From contig SVJD01000022.1 in NCBI GenBank assembly GCA_015069165.1, positions 1-35,206 of the forward strand: 35,206 nucleotides of DNA. The letters run 5' to 3'. Each line of letters starts with the position of its first letter. Positions within the stretch are counted from its first letter, which is position 1. The stretch comes from Oscillospiraceae bacterium (lineage in GTDB: Bacteria > Bacillota > Clostridia > UBA1212 > UBA1255). Shown here piece by piece: positions 16,345 to 26,180 of the stretch. A program made the translations under genes and the position numbers. The notes under the pieces are model-generated. The model did not search any database. It was not told the origin of the DNA and saw nothing but the letters and a program-made list of their open reading frames with translations.

Positions 16345-17002
16345 TTTGATTTTTCCTTTAAAATGTCCTTTGTGCGGTCAAGCTGTGTCAAAATATGAGA
16401 AAAACTATCCGTTGTGTGTAAAGTGCCAAAGCTTGCAAGAAAAGGAAGAATGTGTAAATTCAGGAAATACTTTGGAATGTTTACCGCCCGGCACGCAGCT
16501 TTATTGCGCGTATAGATATAACGGTGCTTTGAGAGAGGCAGTGTTAAAATATAAGTTTAATAAAGAGATATGGATGGCAAAATCTTTTGCTGCAATGTTA
16601 ATTAAAAGTGTGGAAAAAAATGGCGGTTTTAGCGGAATAAATGCAATTTCATTTGTTCCGGTAAGCGATAGAAGGATTGCAGAAAGAGGGTACGATCAAG
16701 TATATGAAATTGCGAAGGAAATATCTGAAATAAAGAAAATTCCTTTGGTGCGGTGCTTGAAAAAAGATGATGCATTTGGTGATAATGCATCTGAAAAAAA
16801 AGACAGATATAAGCGAATTACTGAAAAGAAATATTACTTTACAGGTAAAATTTGCGAAATAAGATATAAGAATGTCTTATTATTGGATGATATTATAACG
16901 ACAGGTGCAACACTGGCCGAATGTACAAGATTGTTGTTGGAAAATGAAGCAAACAGTGTTAAAATTTCAGTGTTAGCTTCGGGAAGAAAGGACATATTAT
17001 GA
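16331..17002 (+). CDS. comFC: ComF family phosphoribosyltransferase-like protein
   Basis: The 223-residue protein has the N-terminal zinc-finger pattern CPLCG...CVKC (about residues 13-34) and a phosphoribosyltransferase fold. It also has FVPVSDRRIAERGYDQVYEIA and the PRPP loop LLLDDIITTGATLAEC near residue 185. ComFC/ComF proteins are associated with DNA uptake or ssDNA metabolism during natural transformation; the catalysed reaction is not established. No comFA helicase is adjacent; instead the gene overlaps recD2 by 14 bases and the ABC-F gene by 4. This translational coupling suggests one transcript. Confidence 0.9.
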   Translation: MKLIDLIFPLKCPLCGQAVSKYEKNYPLCVKCQSLQEKEECVNSGNTLECLPPGTQLYCAYRYNGALREAVLKYKFNKEIWMAKSFAAMLIKSVEKNGGFSGINAISFVPVSDRRIAERGYDQVYEIAKEISEIKKIPLVRCLKKDDAFGDNASEKKDRYKRITEKKYYFTGKICEIRYKNVLLLDDIITTGATLAECTRLLLENEANSVKISVLASGRKDIL

Positions 17003-18879
17003 TAGTTTACTCTTGTGAAAAAATGGGACTCAGTTTTGTCGGAGAACCGATATTCGAAAATGTAAATATCACTATAAATGAAAAAGACAGAATCGGCATT
17101 GTCGGTGATAATGGTGCCGGCAAAACAACTTTAATCAAAATTTTGTTAAATGAATATGTTCCTAATGAAGGAAATGTTTACCGTTATACGAAATTGACCT
17201 CTGATTACGGCTATTTACCTCAAAATGCAGGCCTTATTTCTGAATATAGCGTGTATGATGAGTTTTTAGGCGCATATTCAGACTTAATCGAAGAAGAAAA
17301 AAGAATTGCTGCGATAGAAGAAGCATTAAATAATTGCAGCGAAGAAGAAGCATTGGTGCTTTCAAATAAATTAAATGCTTTATATGATCATTTTACAAAA
17401 AATGACGGATTAACATATAAAAGCAGAATCGAAAGTATTTTAATCGGTCTTGGTTTTTCGAGAGATATGTGGAATTTGAATATAAGCGAGTTGAGCGGCG
17501 GTCAAAAAACAAGACTTGCTTTGGGAAAAATTATTTTAAGACAACCGAAAGTATTGATTCTCGATGAGCCGACCAACCACTTAGACAGTGAATCTGTTGC
17601 ATGGCTGGAAGAAGAATTAATAGGTTTTAACGGAACTTTGCTTGTAATATCCCATGACAGATGTTTTTTGGATGCAGTTACAAATAAAACAATGTTGATT
17701 GAAAATACAGGTGCGTATATATACAATGCGCCATACTCAAAATATACAGAGCTTAGAAATCATGACATTGCTTATCAGGAAAGATGTTATAAGCAGCAAC
17801 AAAGGCAGATTGCCAAAATTCAGGCTTTTATAGAAAAACAAAGACAGTGGAACCGAGAAAGAAATATAATCGCAGCAGAGAGCAGATTGAAACAACTTGA
17901 AAAAATGACGATTATAGATAAACCCACAGAGATAAATAATACACCGGAGATTGTTTTTGAAATAGAAAAGCTTGGCGGAAAGGAAGTTCTTGATGTTGAT
18001 AATTTAACATTTGCTTTTCCTGATAAAGAGCTTTTCAGAGGGCTTACATTCCAAGTAAGACGTGGAGAAAAAGTGTTTATTCAAGGACCGAACGGTTGCG
18101 GTAAATCTACTTTTTTGAAGATTATAACGGGAAATCTTAATGCTACTGAAGGAAAATATACCATTGGAGCTAATACGAGCTTTTCGTATTATGCACAAGA
18201 TTTGTCAACACTTGACGATAGTAAAACAATATTTGACGAAATATATGATCATGCTAACAAGGACAGACAAGCTATTAATTTAATAACTCCCGTTAAAATC
18301 AGAAAAGCGTTGGCTGCTTTCGGTTTTAAAGGAGAAGATGTATTTAAGACTATTTCAAAACTCAGCGGCGGTGAAAAATCAAGAGTTGCTCTTTTAAAGA
18401 TTGTATATGACAGGTCCTCGTTGCTGATATTAGATGAACCTACAAACCATTTGGATATTAAGACGAGAGAAGTTCTTGAAAATGCGCTCGAACAATTTGA
18501 AGGCACTTTAATTGCGGTTTCTCATGACAGATATTTTACACAAAAGTTAGCTACTAAAGAAATTTGCATACCTGATTATTGTATTAAAAATTCTTGTGTT
18601 GAAATTAAGGAAAGCAGTACGGCGGGAGAAGTTTACAGGAAAAATAAGGAAGAAAAGGCTAAAATTAAAAAAGCTGAAAATCAAAAGAAAAAGCTTGAAA
18701 AAGAAGCGGAAGATACTTATGCAGAATTGGAAAAGATAGAAAACGCACTTGCTTCACCTGAAAATTCAAGTGATTATGAAGGGTTAAACGAGCTGTATTC
18801 AAAGAAGGTTTCACTTGAAAACAGAATAGAAGAAATTATGTTGACACTTGACTCTTTGCGTGATATTCTGCAAGAATAA
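16999..18879 (+). CDS. ABC-F family ATPase (YdiF/Uup-like)
   Basis: The 626-residue protein has two ABC cassettes without membrane segments. The first has Walker A GDNGAGKT (36-43), signature LSGGQKTR and LILDEPTNHLDSES. The second has GPNGCGKST, LSGGEKSR and LLILDEPTNHLDIKT. An inter-domain linker rich in Lys/Arg/Gln contains RERNIIAAESRLKQLEKM, and the last 90 residues are a charged coiled coil, as in Uup/YdiF types. ABC-F proteins bind the ribosomal E site and rescue or modulate stalled translation; some give antibiotic resistance, but nothing here points to that. The ATG overlaps the comFC stop in an ATGA junction. Confidence 0.92.
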   Translation: MIVYSCEKMGLSFVGEPIFENVNITINEKDRIGIVGDNGAGKTTLIKILLNEYVPNEGNVYRYTKLTSDYGYLPQNAGLISEYSVYDEFLGAYSDLIEEEKRIAAIEEALNNCSEEEALVLSNKLNALYDHFTKNDGLTYKSRIESILIGLGFSRDMWNLNISELSGGQKTRLALGKIILRQPKVLILDEPTNHLDSESVAWLEEELIGFNGTLLVISHDRCFLDAVTNKTMLIENTGAYIYNAPYSKYTELRNHDIAYQERCYKQQQRQIAKIQAFIEKQRQWNRERNIIAAESRLKQLEKMTIIDKPTEINNTPEIVFEIEKLGGKEVLDVDNLTFAFPDKELFRGLTFQVRRGEKVFIQGPNGCGKSTFLKIITGNLNATEGKYTIGANTSFSYYAQDLSTLDDSKTIFDEIYDHANKDRQAINLITPVKIRKALAAFGFKGEDVFKTISKLSGGEKSRVALLKIVYDRSSLLILDEPTNHLDIKTREVLENALEQFEGTLIAVSHDRYFTQKLATKEICIPDYCIKNSCVEIKESSTAGEVYRKNKEEKAKIKKAENQKKKLEKEAEDTYAELEKIENALASPENSSDYEGLNELYSKKVSLENRIEEIMLTLDSLRDILQE

Positions 18880-18901
18880 GCAATACGGAGGAATACTGAT
18901 T

Positions 18902-19867
18902 TTGGATAAAATTATTAGTTCTGAAAACATAAGCGATTTAGCCAATGTATTTGGTAATAATGATGAAAATATTTCTGTAATAGAGGATGCTTTTGATGTT
19001 AAAATTTCTGTTAACTCAGGAGGTATTCTTGTTTCGTCTGATAATGAAAATAATTGCGAAAATGCTAAATTTGTTCTTGATAAAATAATAAGTATAGCGC
19101 AGAAAAACGAACTGATTACGAGACAGATGACCGCATATTTTTGTGATATGGTAGCAGACGGCAGAGCAAAATCTTTGCAAAGTGATTACTTGTCGGATTC
19201 TATATGTATAAATGTAAAAGGTAAACCCGTAAGACCAAAAACCGGCGGTCAAGCTCAATATGTTGAGGCAATAAGAAAGAATCAACTTGTTTTCGGAATT
19301 GGCCCTGCAGGCACGGGAAAGACTTATTTAGCAGTAGCAATGGCAGTCAGTGCATTGAAAAGAAATGAAGTTTCAAGAATTATATTGACACGGCCGGCAG
19401 TTGAAGCAGGCGAAAAATTAGGCTTTTTGCCGGGAGATTTACAAAGTAAAGTTGATCCGTATGTAAGGCCTTTATATGATGCTTTATATGATATAATGGG
19501 TTTCGACAGCTTCCAGAGAAATTTTGAACGCGGTATTATAGAGATTGCGCCGCTTGCTTATATGAGAGGAAGAACTTTAGATCATTCTTTTATAATTTTA
19601 GATGAAGCTCAAAATACAACGCAAGAACAGCTTAAAATGTTTTTAACCAGAATCGGTGAGGGTGCAAAGGCAGTAGTTACCGGCGACATAACGCAAATAG
19701 ATTTGCCTCCCGATAAATCTTCAGGGTTAAAGAAAGTAAAGAAAATTTTAAATGGCGTTGATGGTATATCTTTCATAGACTTAAATGAAAAAGATGTAGT
19801 TCGATGCGAGCTTGTTCAAAAGATTATTAAAGCGTACGAGAAATATGAGAAGAAAGGCGATAAATAA
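18902..19867 (+). CDS. phoH: PhoH family ATPase
   Basis: The 321-residue product has an N-terminal KH-like/antitoxin-like portion (to about residue 70) and a PhoH P-loop domain. Walker A is GPAGTGKT at 134-141, followed by LTRPAVEAGEKLGFLPGDL, and Walker B is IILDEAQNTT with DEAQN at 234-238. PhoH proteins are ATPases associated with RNA metabolism and accompany YbeY. The start is TTG at 18902: GGAGG at 18887-18891 lies 10 bases upstream. Upstream in-frame codons overlap the ABC-F gene and precede that site. It is immediately followed by ybeY. Confidence 0.93.
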   Translation: MDKIISSENISDLANVFGNNDENISVIEDAFDVKISVNSGGILVSSDNENNCENAKFVLDKIISIAQKNELITRQMTAYFCDMVADGRAKSLQSDYLSDSICINVKGKPVRPKTGGQAQYVEAIRKNQLVFGIGPAGTGKTYLAVAMAVSALKRNEVSRIILTRPAVEAGEKLGFLPGDLQSKVDPYVRPLYDALYDIMGFDSFQRNFERGIIEIAPLAYMRGRTLDHSFIILDEAQNTTQEQLKMFLTRIGEGAKAVVTGDITQIDLPPDKSSGLKKVKKILNGVDGISFIDLNEKDVVRCELVQKIIKAYEKYEKKGDK

Positions 19868-20407
19868 ATGAGATTTTCAAAAAGTTTTATCAGCTATGAA
19901 AAAAGAGGACTTGCTGACTCAGAAGAACGTGCCAAATTCAGAAGAATAATAAAACACATAACGGAGGGCACAGTACGCTCCGTATACGTCAGTGATGTTT
20001 TAATGGATTGTCTTGATGAAGAGCTAAAAGGCTTTGAGGTTAACATTACTTTTACTGATGATGAGTCGATTCGTGCAATTAATAAAGAACACAGAGAAAT
20101 AGACAAAAGCACAGATGTTTTGTCTTTTCCGATAAATGATTTCGTGAACGGAGAGGGCGAAATATTAAAGTCTAACTTAAATGAACGTTTTAACCGATTG
20201 CTTTTGGGTGATATTGTGATTTCTATACCCACAATGCGCCGTCAGGCAGAAGAATACGGACACGGAATCGAGCGTGAGTGTGCATTTTTGCTTTGCCACG
20301 GTTTGCTTCATTTATTTGGTTATGACCACATGAATGAAAAAGATGAAAAACTTATGTTTGAGTGTACTGAGGATATTCTTGAAGAAGCAGGATACCCAAG
20401 ACGTTAA
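19868..20407 (+). CDS. ybeY: Endoribonuclease / rRNA maturation factor YbeY
   Basis: YbeY is a single-strand metallo-endoribonuclease for 16S rRNA 3'-end maturation and 70S quality control. The 179-residue protein ends with the zinc motif HGLLHLFGYDH (His144, His148, His154). It also has STDVLSFPI (81-89) and LLGDIVISI (112-120). It is slightly longer than the usual 150-165 residues because of an N-terminal segment. The ATG abuts the phoH stop without a gap. phoH-ybeY-era-recO is the standard Firmicutes order; diacylglycerol kinase and cytidine deaminase, often between ybeY and era, are missing here. Confidence 0.95.
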   Translation: MRFSKSFISYEKRGLADSEERAKFRRIIKHITEGTVRSVYVSDVLMDCLDEELKGFEVNITFTDDESIRAINKEHREIDKSTDVLSFPINDFVNGEGEILKSNLNERFNRLLLGDIVISIPTMRRQAEEYGHGIERECAFLLCHGLLHLFGYDHMNEKDEKLMFECTEDILEEAGYPRR

Positions 20408-20428
20408 ATTATGAAATGAGAGGATTGT

Positions 20429-21334
20429 ATGGCAGATAAAATATTTAAATCGGGATTTATAACAGTAATCGGAAAGCCTAATGTAGGTAAATCGACAATA
20501 ATCAACAGCATCGTAGGTGAAAAAGTTTCTATTACATCCCCCAAACCGCAGACAACAAGAAATAATTTAAGAGCCGTGGTTACTGAAAGTGATTATCAGA
20601 TGATTTTTATTGATACCCCCGGAATTCATACACCAAAAAATAAATTGGGCGAGTATATGGTAACTTCTGCATCATCAACTTTCAGTGAAGTAGATGTTAT
20701 TGTTATGGTTTGTGATGCAACAGATAAATCACTTTCGCAAATTGATGTTAAAATTATTGAAAAATTAAAGGATGTTAAAAAGAAACCTGTAATTCTTGTT
20801 ATAAATAAAACAGATGCAGTTAAGAAAGAGTCGATACTTCAAAAAATAGCAGAGTATTCAGAGCTGTATCCGTTTAAAGAAATTTTTCCTGTGTCGGCGC
20901 TTAAAAAAGACGGTATTGATAATTTAGTTAAATCTATACTTGATTCACTTTCGGAAGGTCCTCAGTATTTCCCGGCAGATATAACGGCAGATACAACAAT
21001 GAGAACAATAGTAGCTGAGATAATCAGAGAGAAAATACTTTTAAATACCAATGATGAAATACCACATGGTACAGGTGTAGAAATCATTCAGTACAAAGAA
21101 CCAAAAAAGGCTGACGGAATTACCACGATTGAAGCGAATATTTATTGTGAAAAAGCAAGTCACAAAGGAATTATAATCGGTAAAAACGGCGAAAAGTTAA
21201 AAAGAATAGGTTCTTTGGCAAGGCGCGATATAGAAAGGATAAACGGCGGACAAATTAATCTGAAATTATGGGTTAAAGTTAAAAATGACTGGCGAAACAG
21301 TACAGGGATTTTGAAAGAGCTTGGTTTTCAATGA
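20429..21334 (+). CDS. era: GTPase Era
   Basis: Era is a 16S rRNA-binding GTPase needed for 30S assembly. The 301-residue protein has G1 GKPNVGKS at residues 15-22, the G2 region SPKPQTTRNN, G3 DTPGIHTPK, G4 NKTD near 128 and G5 VSALK. The C-terminal KH domain contains GIIIGKNGEKLKRIGSLARR. Family length is about 295-302. It starts 21 bases after ybeY with a GAGAGGA site and overlaps recO by 4 bases. Confidence 0.97.
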   Translation: MADKIFKSGFITVIGKPNVGKSTIINSIVGEKVSITSPKPQTTRNNLRAVVTESDYQMIFIDTPGIHTPKNKLGEYMVTSASSTFSEVDVIVMVCDATDKSLSQIDVKIIEKLKDVKKKPVILVINKTDAVKKESILQKIAEYSELYPFKEIFPVSALKKDGIDNLVKSILDSLSEGPQYFPADITADTTMRTIVAEIIREKILLNTNDEIPHGTGVEIIQYKEPKKADGITTIEANIYCEKASHKGIIIGKNGEKLKRIGSLARRDIERINGGQINLKLWVKVKNDWRNSTGILKELGFQ

Positions 21335-21957
21335 CAAAACATATTAAAACCGAAGGAATTGTTCTAAAAGAAATACCGCTTGGAGAAAACGGCAAAGTTT
21401 TAACGCTGTTTACAAAGGAGTTCGGCAAAATTTCAGTTGTTGCAAAAGGTGTAAAAAAGCCCGGTAGCAGTCTTGTACAATTTGCTCAGCTTTTTGCATA
21501 CAGTGAATTGGAATTATATAAAGGGAATTCGTCTTTGTATACTTTGACCGGGGGAAGATTGATTGAACCTTTTTGCGGTCTTTCGGGAGATTACGACAGA
21601 ATATCTGCTGCAGGTAAAATGGCAGTTTTGTTGTTAAAAGTTATACAGGAAAATTTACCGGATGAGGAAACATTGAGACTCTTTTTAAACAGTTTGTTTT
21701 TTATAAATACCGGAAAAAGAGAACCGGAGTTTGTCAGAATTATATTTATGTTAAAGATGCTCCAAATTCAAGGTGTTGCGCCTGAAATTGAAGAAATCGA
21801 ATATATTTGGAATAAAAAATTCGAAACGGGAACATTAAGGGCTTTGGAACATATATTTAACTCAGAGAATAAAGAAGTTTTTTCTTTTGGTGTTTCCGAA
21901 AATGTTTCGGAAGAATTAGATGCGATAGCGCAAATGTTAATAAGAGAATTGGATTAA
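21331..21957 (+). CDS. recO: DNA repair protein RecO
   Basis: RecO loads RecA onto SSB-coated DNA with RecF and RecR. The 208-residue product starts with the OB-fold signature KTEGIVLKEIPLGENGKVLTL and SVVAKGVKKPGS. Helical segments follow. It is shorter than the usual 240-255 residues and has only one cysteine, so the C-terminal CxxC zinc finger found in many RecO proteins is absent. The end looks natural rather than frameshifted: the reading frame stops cleanly and the next gene starts 24 bases later. It overlaps era in an ATGA junction. Confidence 0.88.
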   Translation: MTKHIKTEGIVLKEIPLGENGKVLTLFTKEFGKISVVAKGVKKPGSSLVQFAQLFAYSELELYKGNSSLYTLTGGRLIEPFCGLSGDYDRISAAGKMAVLLLKVIQENLPDEETLRLFLNSLFFINTGKREPEFVRIIFMLKMLQIQGVAPEIEEIEYIWNKKFETGTLRALEHIFNSENKEVFSFGVSENVSEELDAIAQMLIRELD

Positions 21958-21981
21958 AATATTTTATTGGAGGTTGTTTTT

Positions 21982-22959
21982 ATGCCAACTTATGTTGAGA
22001 AAAAAATAGGGGAATTTAAATCCGGAGATTATGTGCAAGGTGTATTTTATATTAAAGAATCAGAGCTTAAAACAACAACGACAAATAATAAATACATGAA
22101 TTTTACTTTTGCTGATAAATCGGGAGAGGTAAATGCAAAACTTTGGGATTGGGACGAAGACAATGTTTCAAGATTCAAAGCGGGAACTCTTGTAAAAGCA
22201 AGAGGAAATGTTATTGATTGGCAAGGCCAAATGCAATTTAAAATAGATTTTATGGGTAAAGTACTTGAAAGCGACAACATAAAAGTTGAAGATTACATTC
22301 CGTCTGCGCCGTACAGCGGTGATGCTATGTATAAGTTTTTATTCACTGTAATCAATGAAAAAATGACTGATGACGAATTTAAAACACTTTGTGCGTATGT
22401 ACTTGAGCAAAATAAAGATGCTTTATTGATTGCACCGGCAGCCAAAAAAAATCATCATGCAGTGCGCTCCGGTTTGCTTTACCATACAACAACAATGCTT
22501 AGAAGTGCAATGACTTTGTCTTCGATATATAGCTTTTTAAATAAAGATTTACTGTATACCGGAGTTATTCTTCACGATATGGGTAAGCTTTATGAAATGA
22601 AACAAAATGAAACAGGTCTTGTGTCGGAATATACGGTGGAAGGTACGCTTCTCGGACACATCATTCAAGGAATAAATTACATTGGTGAAGTTGGAAAAAT
22701 ACTCAATATTTCGCCTGAAAAAATTCTCTTAATAAAACACATGATACTTTCGCATCACTATATTCCGGAGCACGGAAGCCCCAAAGCACCTGCTTTTCCG
22801 GAGGCTGAATTGCTTCATTACCTTGATATATTGGATGCAAGAATGTACGATATGCAAAATGCAATAGAAGGAACCGAAACAGGAGAGTTCAGTGACAGAA
22901 TTTGGTCGCTTGAAAATCGCTCGGTATATAAAAGTCCTGCAATTTATAAGGAAATTTAA
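21982..22959 (+). CDS. YhaM-like 3'-5' exoribonuclease with OB and HD domains
   Basis: The 325-residue protein has an N-terminal OB fold (residues about 15-95, FADKSGEVNAKLWDWDEDN) and an HD phosphohydrolase domain. HD elements include LLYHT with His168, VILHDMGK with His198-Asp199, and the IKHMILSHH segment. This matches YhaM, a Mn-dependent 3'-5' exonuclease acting on RNA and ssDNA in Gram-positive bacteria. The ATG at 21982 follows TTGGAGG; the in-frame TTG at 21967 is part of that site. It ends 2 bases before addB, so the two nuclease genes are probably coupled. Confidence 0.9.
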   Translation: MPTYVEKKIGEFKSGDYVQGVFYIKESELKTTTTNNKYMNFTFADKSGEVNAKLWDWDEDNVSRFKAGTLVKARGNVIDWQGQMQFKIDFMGKVLESDNIKVEDYIPSAPYSGDAMYKFLFTVINEKMTDDEFKTLCAYVLEQNKDALLIAPAAKKNHHAVRSGLLYHTTTMLRSAMTLSSIYSFLNKDLLYTGVILHDMGKLYEMKQNETGLVSEYTVEGTLLGHIIQGINYIGEVGKILNISPEKILLIKHMILSHHYIPEHGSPKAPAFPEAELLHYLDILDARMYDMQNAIEGTETGEFSDRIWSLENRSVYKSPAIYKEI

Positions 22960-22961
22960 TA

Positions 22962-25900
22962 ATGCTCAGAATAATACTCGGTAGAAGCGGAAGCGGTAAA
23001 AGTGAAAAGTGTATAACTGAATTCAATGCTTACATTCAAAAAAACAGAAGTATTGATACTTTTTCATACCTTTTTGTGCCGGAACAGTACAATATGATAA
23101 CCGAAAGACGCTTGCTTGAGTATCAAATCGAAGAGGATTTTCCCGTAAAGGGTTTGTTCGGACATGAAGTTTTGAATTTTAAACGTTTTGTACACAGAAT
23201 TTTATGTACGTACGGTATGTCAAAAGCAAAGACATTAACGGAATGCGGTAAAATAATGCTCCTTACATCTGCCGTTTCAAAATGTGCGGATAAGCTTGTT
23301 TATTATAAATCATTGAAAGAAAAAAACGGAGAAATTTCCCGTTTGTTATCTTTAATTGATGAGTTTGCAAAATATAATGTTTCTGTGGAAGATATAAGCA
23401 GAATAGAAACAGGAGATTCTTTTTTCAATAAAAAACTTCACGATATTTCATTGATTTACAGTGAATACGAAAACTTAAAAAAAGGTAAATATGAAGATGA
23501 AAATGATTCGTACGAAAATATGCTTACTCATGTGGAGCAAAATCTCTTCTTTGAAAATAAAAGTGTGTGGATAGATTCGTTTACAGGTTTTACGGCGCAG
23601 GAGCTTCGTCTTATTAAATTGATGTTAAGGCAGTGTAAATCAGTAACGGTTGCACTTTGCACGGATTTGTCGGGAGAACCTGCTTTTGCGTGTGTAGATG
23701 CTACATTAAAAGCACTCGAAAATTTAGCTGATGAAAACGGAATTGAAACGCAGATTATAAATTTGAGCAGTAACAGACAATCAAATCGAGAAAAATATAA
23801 AGACAACAGTATTTTAATGCTGGAACAGAATATTTCACGTTCGAGAATAACGGAAAGTTATATTCCCGAAAATATTTTCTTGACAGAGTGCGAAAACATT
23901 TTTGATGAGGTTAATTATTGTGCAGAGCAAATTAAGATACTTCATGATGAACACAATTTCGATTACAGAAATATTGCAGTAGCTTTGAGGGATATCAAGG
24001 GTTATGACGTAATAATTAAATCCATATTTAAAAAGTATGATATACCTTTTTTTGTTGATGATAAAAAGTCCGTTGACAACAATCCTCTTGTAAAAACAGT
24101 TTTGAGTTTATTAAATGTTATTATAAATGATTGGCAACCCGAAGATGTATTGGAATATTTAAAATCAGGCTTAACTGTTGATTCGAAATCGGCTGATGCC
24201 ATTGAAAATGTTATTTTGTCGACTGGATTAAAAGGAGCAAAACGCTATAGAAACAGCGAATATTCCGAATGTCTTGAAATTTATTCAAAAGTGTCAGCTT
24301 TGCGTGACGGTTTGTCGAAATGTAAAAATTTAAAAGACACGTGCAACGTTTTGTGTAAATATCTTGAAAATTACGGCGTACGCGACAATTTGGAAAAGCT
24401 TGTTGAGGAAATTGACGAAGACAATACTTTTGAATTAAAGAATGAATACTCTCGTATTTGGAATATAATGATGGAAGTTATTCAACAAATCGTACTTTTC
24501 CTGGGAGATGAAAAGTGCTCAGGATGCATAAAGAGTGCAGATATGCTGAGAAAACTTCTTTTGGCCGGCTTTGCACAATACAGAATCGGTTTCTTGCCGG
24601 CAAGGCTTGACAGTGTGCAAATTATAAACATCGAAAGGTCAAGAAGTTCGAATATTAAAGCTCTGTTTCTTATCGGAGCGAATGAGGGGATTATACCTGC
24701 GAATTTTTCAGATGACGGCATGTTAAAAGATGCTGAAAGGGAACTTTTAAACAAATACAATATTGTACTTGCAGATGACAGTGAAATGAAAGTTTCAAAA
24801 GAAAATTATTATATTTATTCAATACTTTCTTTGCCGACGGAATTTCTTTCTGTTTCGTGGCCTTTGGAAGATATCGGGTGCGCATCCGTCAGTCCTTCCC
24901 ATGTGATATTAAGAAAGATTAAAAAGCTCTTCCCGACAATAAAAATTACTCAATATAAAAAAGAAGCGCTCAAAGAAAATGAGCGTGCTTCTGATATCAG
25001 TGATGCAGATATATCTCTTGATACACTTATAAACAAAGAGCTTTATAATTTTGAAGATGTTTTCACAACAAGTGTTTCGCAAATCGAAAAGTATTATATG
25101 TGCCCATATTCTTACTTTATGACGTATGGTTTAAAACTAAAGCCGAGAAACGAAGCCCAATTAAAGCAACTTGATTTCGGAAGTGTAGTACATGAGATTG
25201 CACAAGAAATATCGGACAAACTTTTTGAAATTCCGACAGATACATCCGTTGAAAAATATGAGGAACTTGTTGAAACTGCATACGAAAAAATCAAAAGTAA
25301 ATTACGTTTTTCAAAATATGAGCTTACTGAGCATGATTTGAATATTTTAAATAGAGTAAAACATTTCGCTGCAAAATCATTCCGTAATATCAGAAAGCAA
25401 GTGGATGCAGGAGAGTTTAAAGTTTGCGGATATGAAACACCTTTCGGCGAAAACAAAAAATCGCCGTTAAAACCATTAACCATTATTCCGCAAGACGCAA
25501 GTGCAGAATTAAAAGCTATCAATGTCGAAGGAAGAATTGACAGATACGACATAATGGAAGATGAAACAGGGCATAAATATATTCGTGTTGTTGACTATAA
25601 AACATCGGCCGCGTCCGCTTCAATAACAGATTATGCAATTAAACGCGGTATAGCGCTTCAGCTTATTACGTATTTGAATGTTGTAGTTAATTCTTTTGAA
25701 AAAAATACTGCTTCGCCGGCAGGTGCGCTGTATTACGTTTTTGACAGCGATATTAAGTCGATTTCGGAGCATATAACTGTTTCGACTGACAGCGCAAAGG
25801 TTAAGCAATATAACATGAAAGGGTTCGTGTTAGACAACGATGATGTTATAGATAAAATGACAGGCGGAAATACTTTTGTTATTGGCGGATACGGTAATAA

Positions 25901-26123
25901 AGACGGCAAACTTGTTTTAAGATCAAAAGACCTGCTAAAAACAGAAGAAGATTTTGAAACTATGAAAGAAACAGTATATTCAAATATTGAAAAGGCGTCT
26001 GTAAGCATATCGAAAGGAGAATACCCAATAGCACCTTATATTGACATAAAAGCTGAAAAAAACGCGTGTAAATACTGTGAAATGCGTTCTGTATGCGGAA
26101 AATGTACTAATATACTTGACTAA
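22962..26123 (+). CDS. addB: AddB, helicase-nuclease subunit B
   Basis: AddB works with AddA in double-strand break resection. The 1053-residue protein starts MLRIILGRSGSGKSEK, with a P-loop at 7-14. A UvrD-like architecture with INIERSRSSNIKALFLIGAN and GIIPANFSDDG follows. The C-terminal RecB-type nuclease has GRIDRYD and VVDYKTS with Asp878 and Lys880. The Fe-S cluster cysteines are present: Cys714 in YMCPYSYF and Cys1036, Cys1039, Cys1045 near the end. Length is close to the 1100-1170 of other AddB proteins. It starts right after the YhaM-like gene with AAGGAA. The partner addA, normally next, is not in this window. Confidence 0.9.
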   Translation: MLRIILGRSGSGKSEKCITEFNAYIQKNRSIDTFSYLFVPEQYNMITERRLLEYQIEEDFPVKGLFGHEVLNFKRFVHRILCTYGMSKAKTLTECGKIMLLTSAVSKCADKLVYYKSLKEKNGEISRLLSLIDEFAKYNVSVEDISRIETGDSFFNKKLHDISLIYSEYENLKKGKYEDENDSYENMLTHVEQNLFFENKSVWIDSFTGFTAQELRLIKLMLRQCKSVTVALCTDLSGEPAFACVDATLKALENLADENGIETQIINLSSNRQSNREKYKDNSILMLEQNISRSRITESYIPENIFLTECENIFDEVNYCAEQIKILHDEHNFDYRNIAVALRDIKGYDVIIKSIFKKYDIPFFVDDKKSVDNNPLVKTVLSLLNVIINDWQPEDVLEYLKSGLTVDSKSADAIENVILSTGLKGAKRYRNSEYSECLEIYSKVSALRDGLSKCKNLKDTCNVLCKYLENYGVRDNLEKLVEEIDEDNTFELKNEYSRIWNIMMEVIQQIVLFLGDEKCSGCIKSADMLRKLLLAGFAQYRIGFLPARLDSVQIINIERSRSSNIKALFLIGANEGIIPANFSDDGMLKDAERELLNKYNIVLADDSEMKVSKENYYIYSILSLPTEFLSVSWPLEDIGCASVSPSHVILRKIKKLFPTIKITQYKKEALKENERASDISDADISLDTLINKELYNFEDVFTTSVSQIEKYYMCPYSYFMTYGLKLKPRNEAQLKQLDFGSVVHEIAQEISDKLFEIPTDTSVEKYEELVETAYEKIKSKLRFSKYELTEHDLNILNRVKHFAAKSFRNIRKQVDAGEFKVCGYETPFGENKKSPLKPLTIIPQDASAELKAINVEGRIDRYDIMEDETGHKYIRVVDYKTSAASASITDYAIKRGIALQLITYLNVVVNSFEKNTASPAGALYYVFDSDIKSISEHITVSTDSAKVKQYNMKGFVLDNDDVIDKMTGGNTFVIGGYGNKDGKLVLRSKDLLKTEEDFETMKETVYSNIEKASVSISKGEYPIAPYIDIKAEKNACKYCEMRSVCGKCTNILD

Positions 26124-26144
26124 ACAAATTTTAACCATTATAAT
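26116..26144 (+). promoter_or_regulatory. SigA-type promoter for the HU gene
   Basis: TTGACT (26116-26121), a 17-base spacer and TATAAT (26139-26144) match the housekeeping consensus closely. The -35 box overlaps the last codons of addB. HU would then be expressed independently of the long upstream unit, as expected for an abundant protein. Confidence 0.82.
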
Positions 26145-26180
26145 CGAAAGGTCAATTTATTCACAAGGAGGTAGAAAAAC

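Noticed and set aside
16999-18879. ABC-F protein as an antibiotic-resistance gene
   Set aside because: The coiled-coil C-terminus and housekeeping neighbours fit Uup/YdiF types; nothing in the linker identifies a resistance subfamily.
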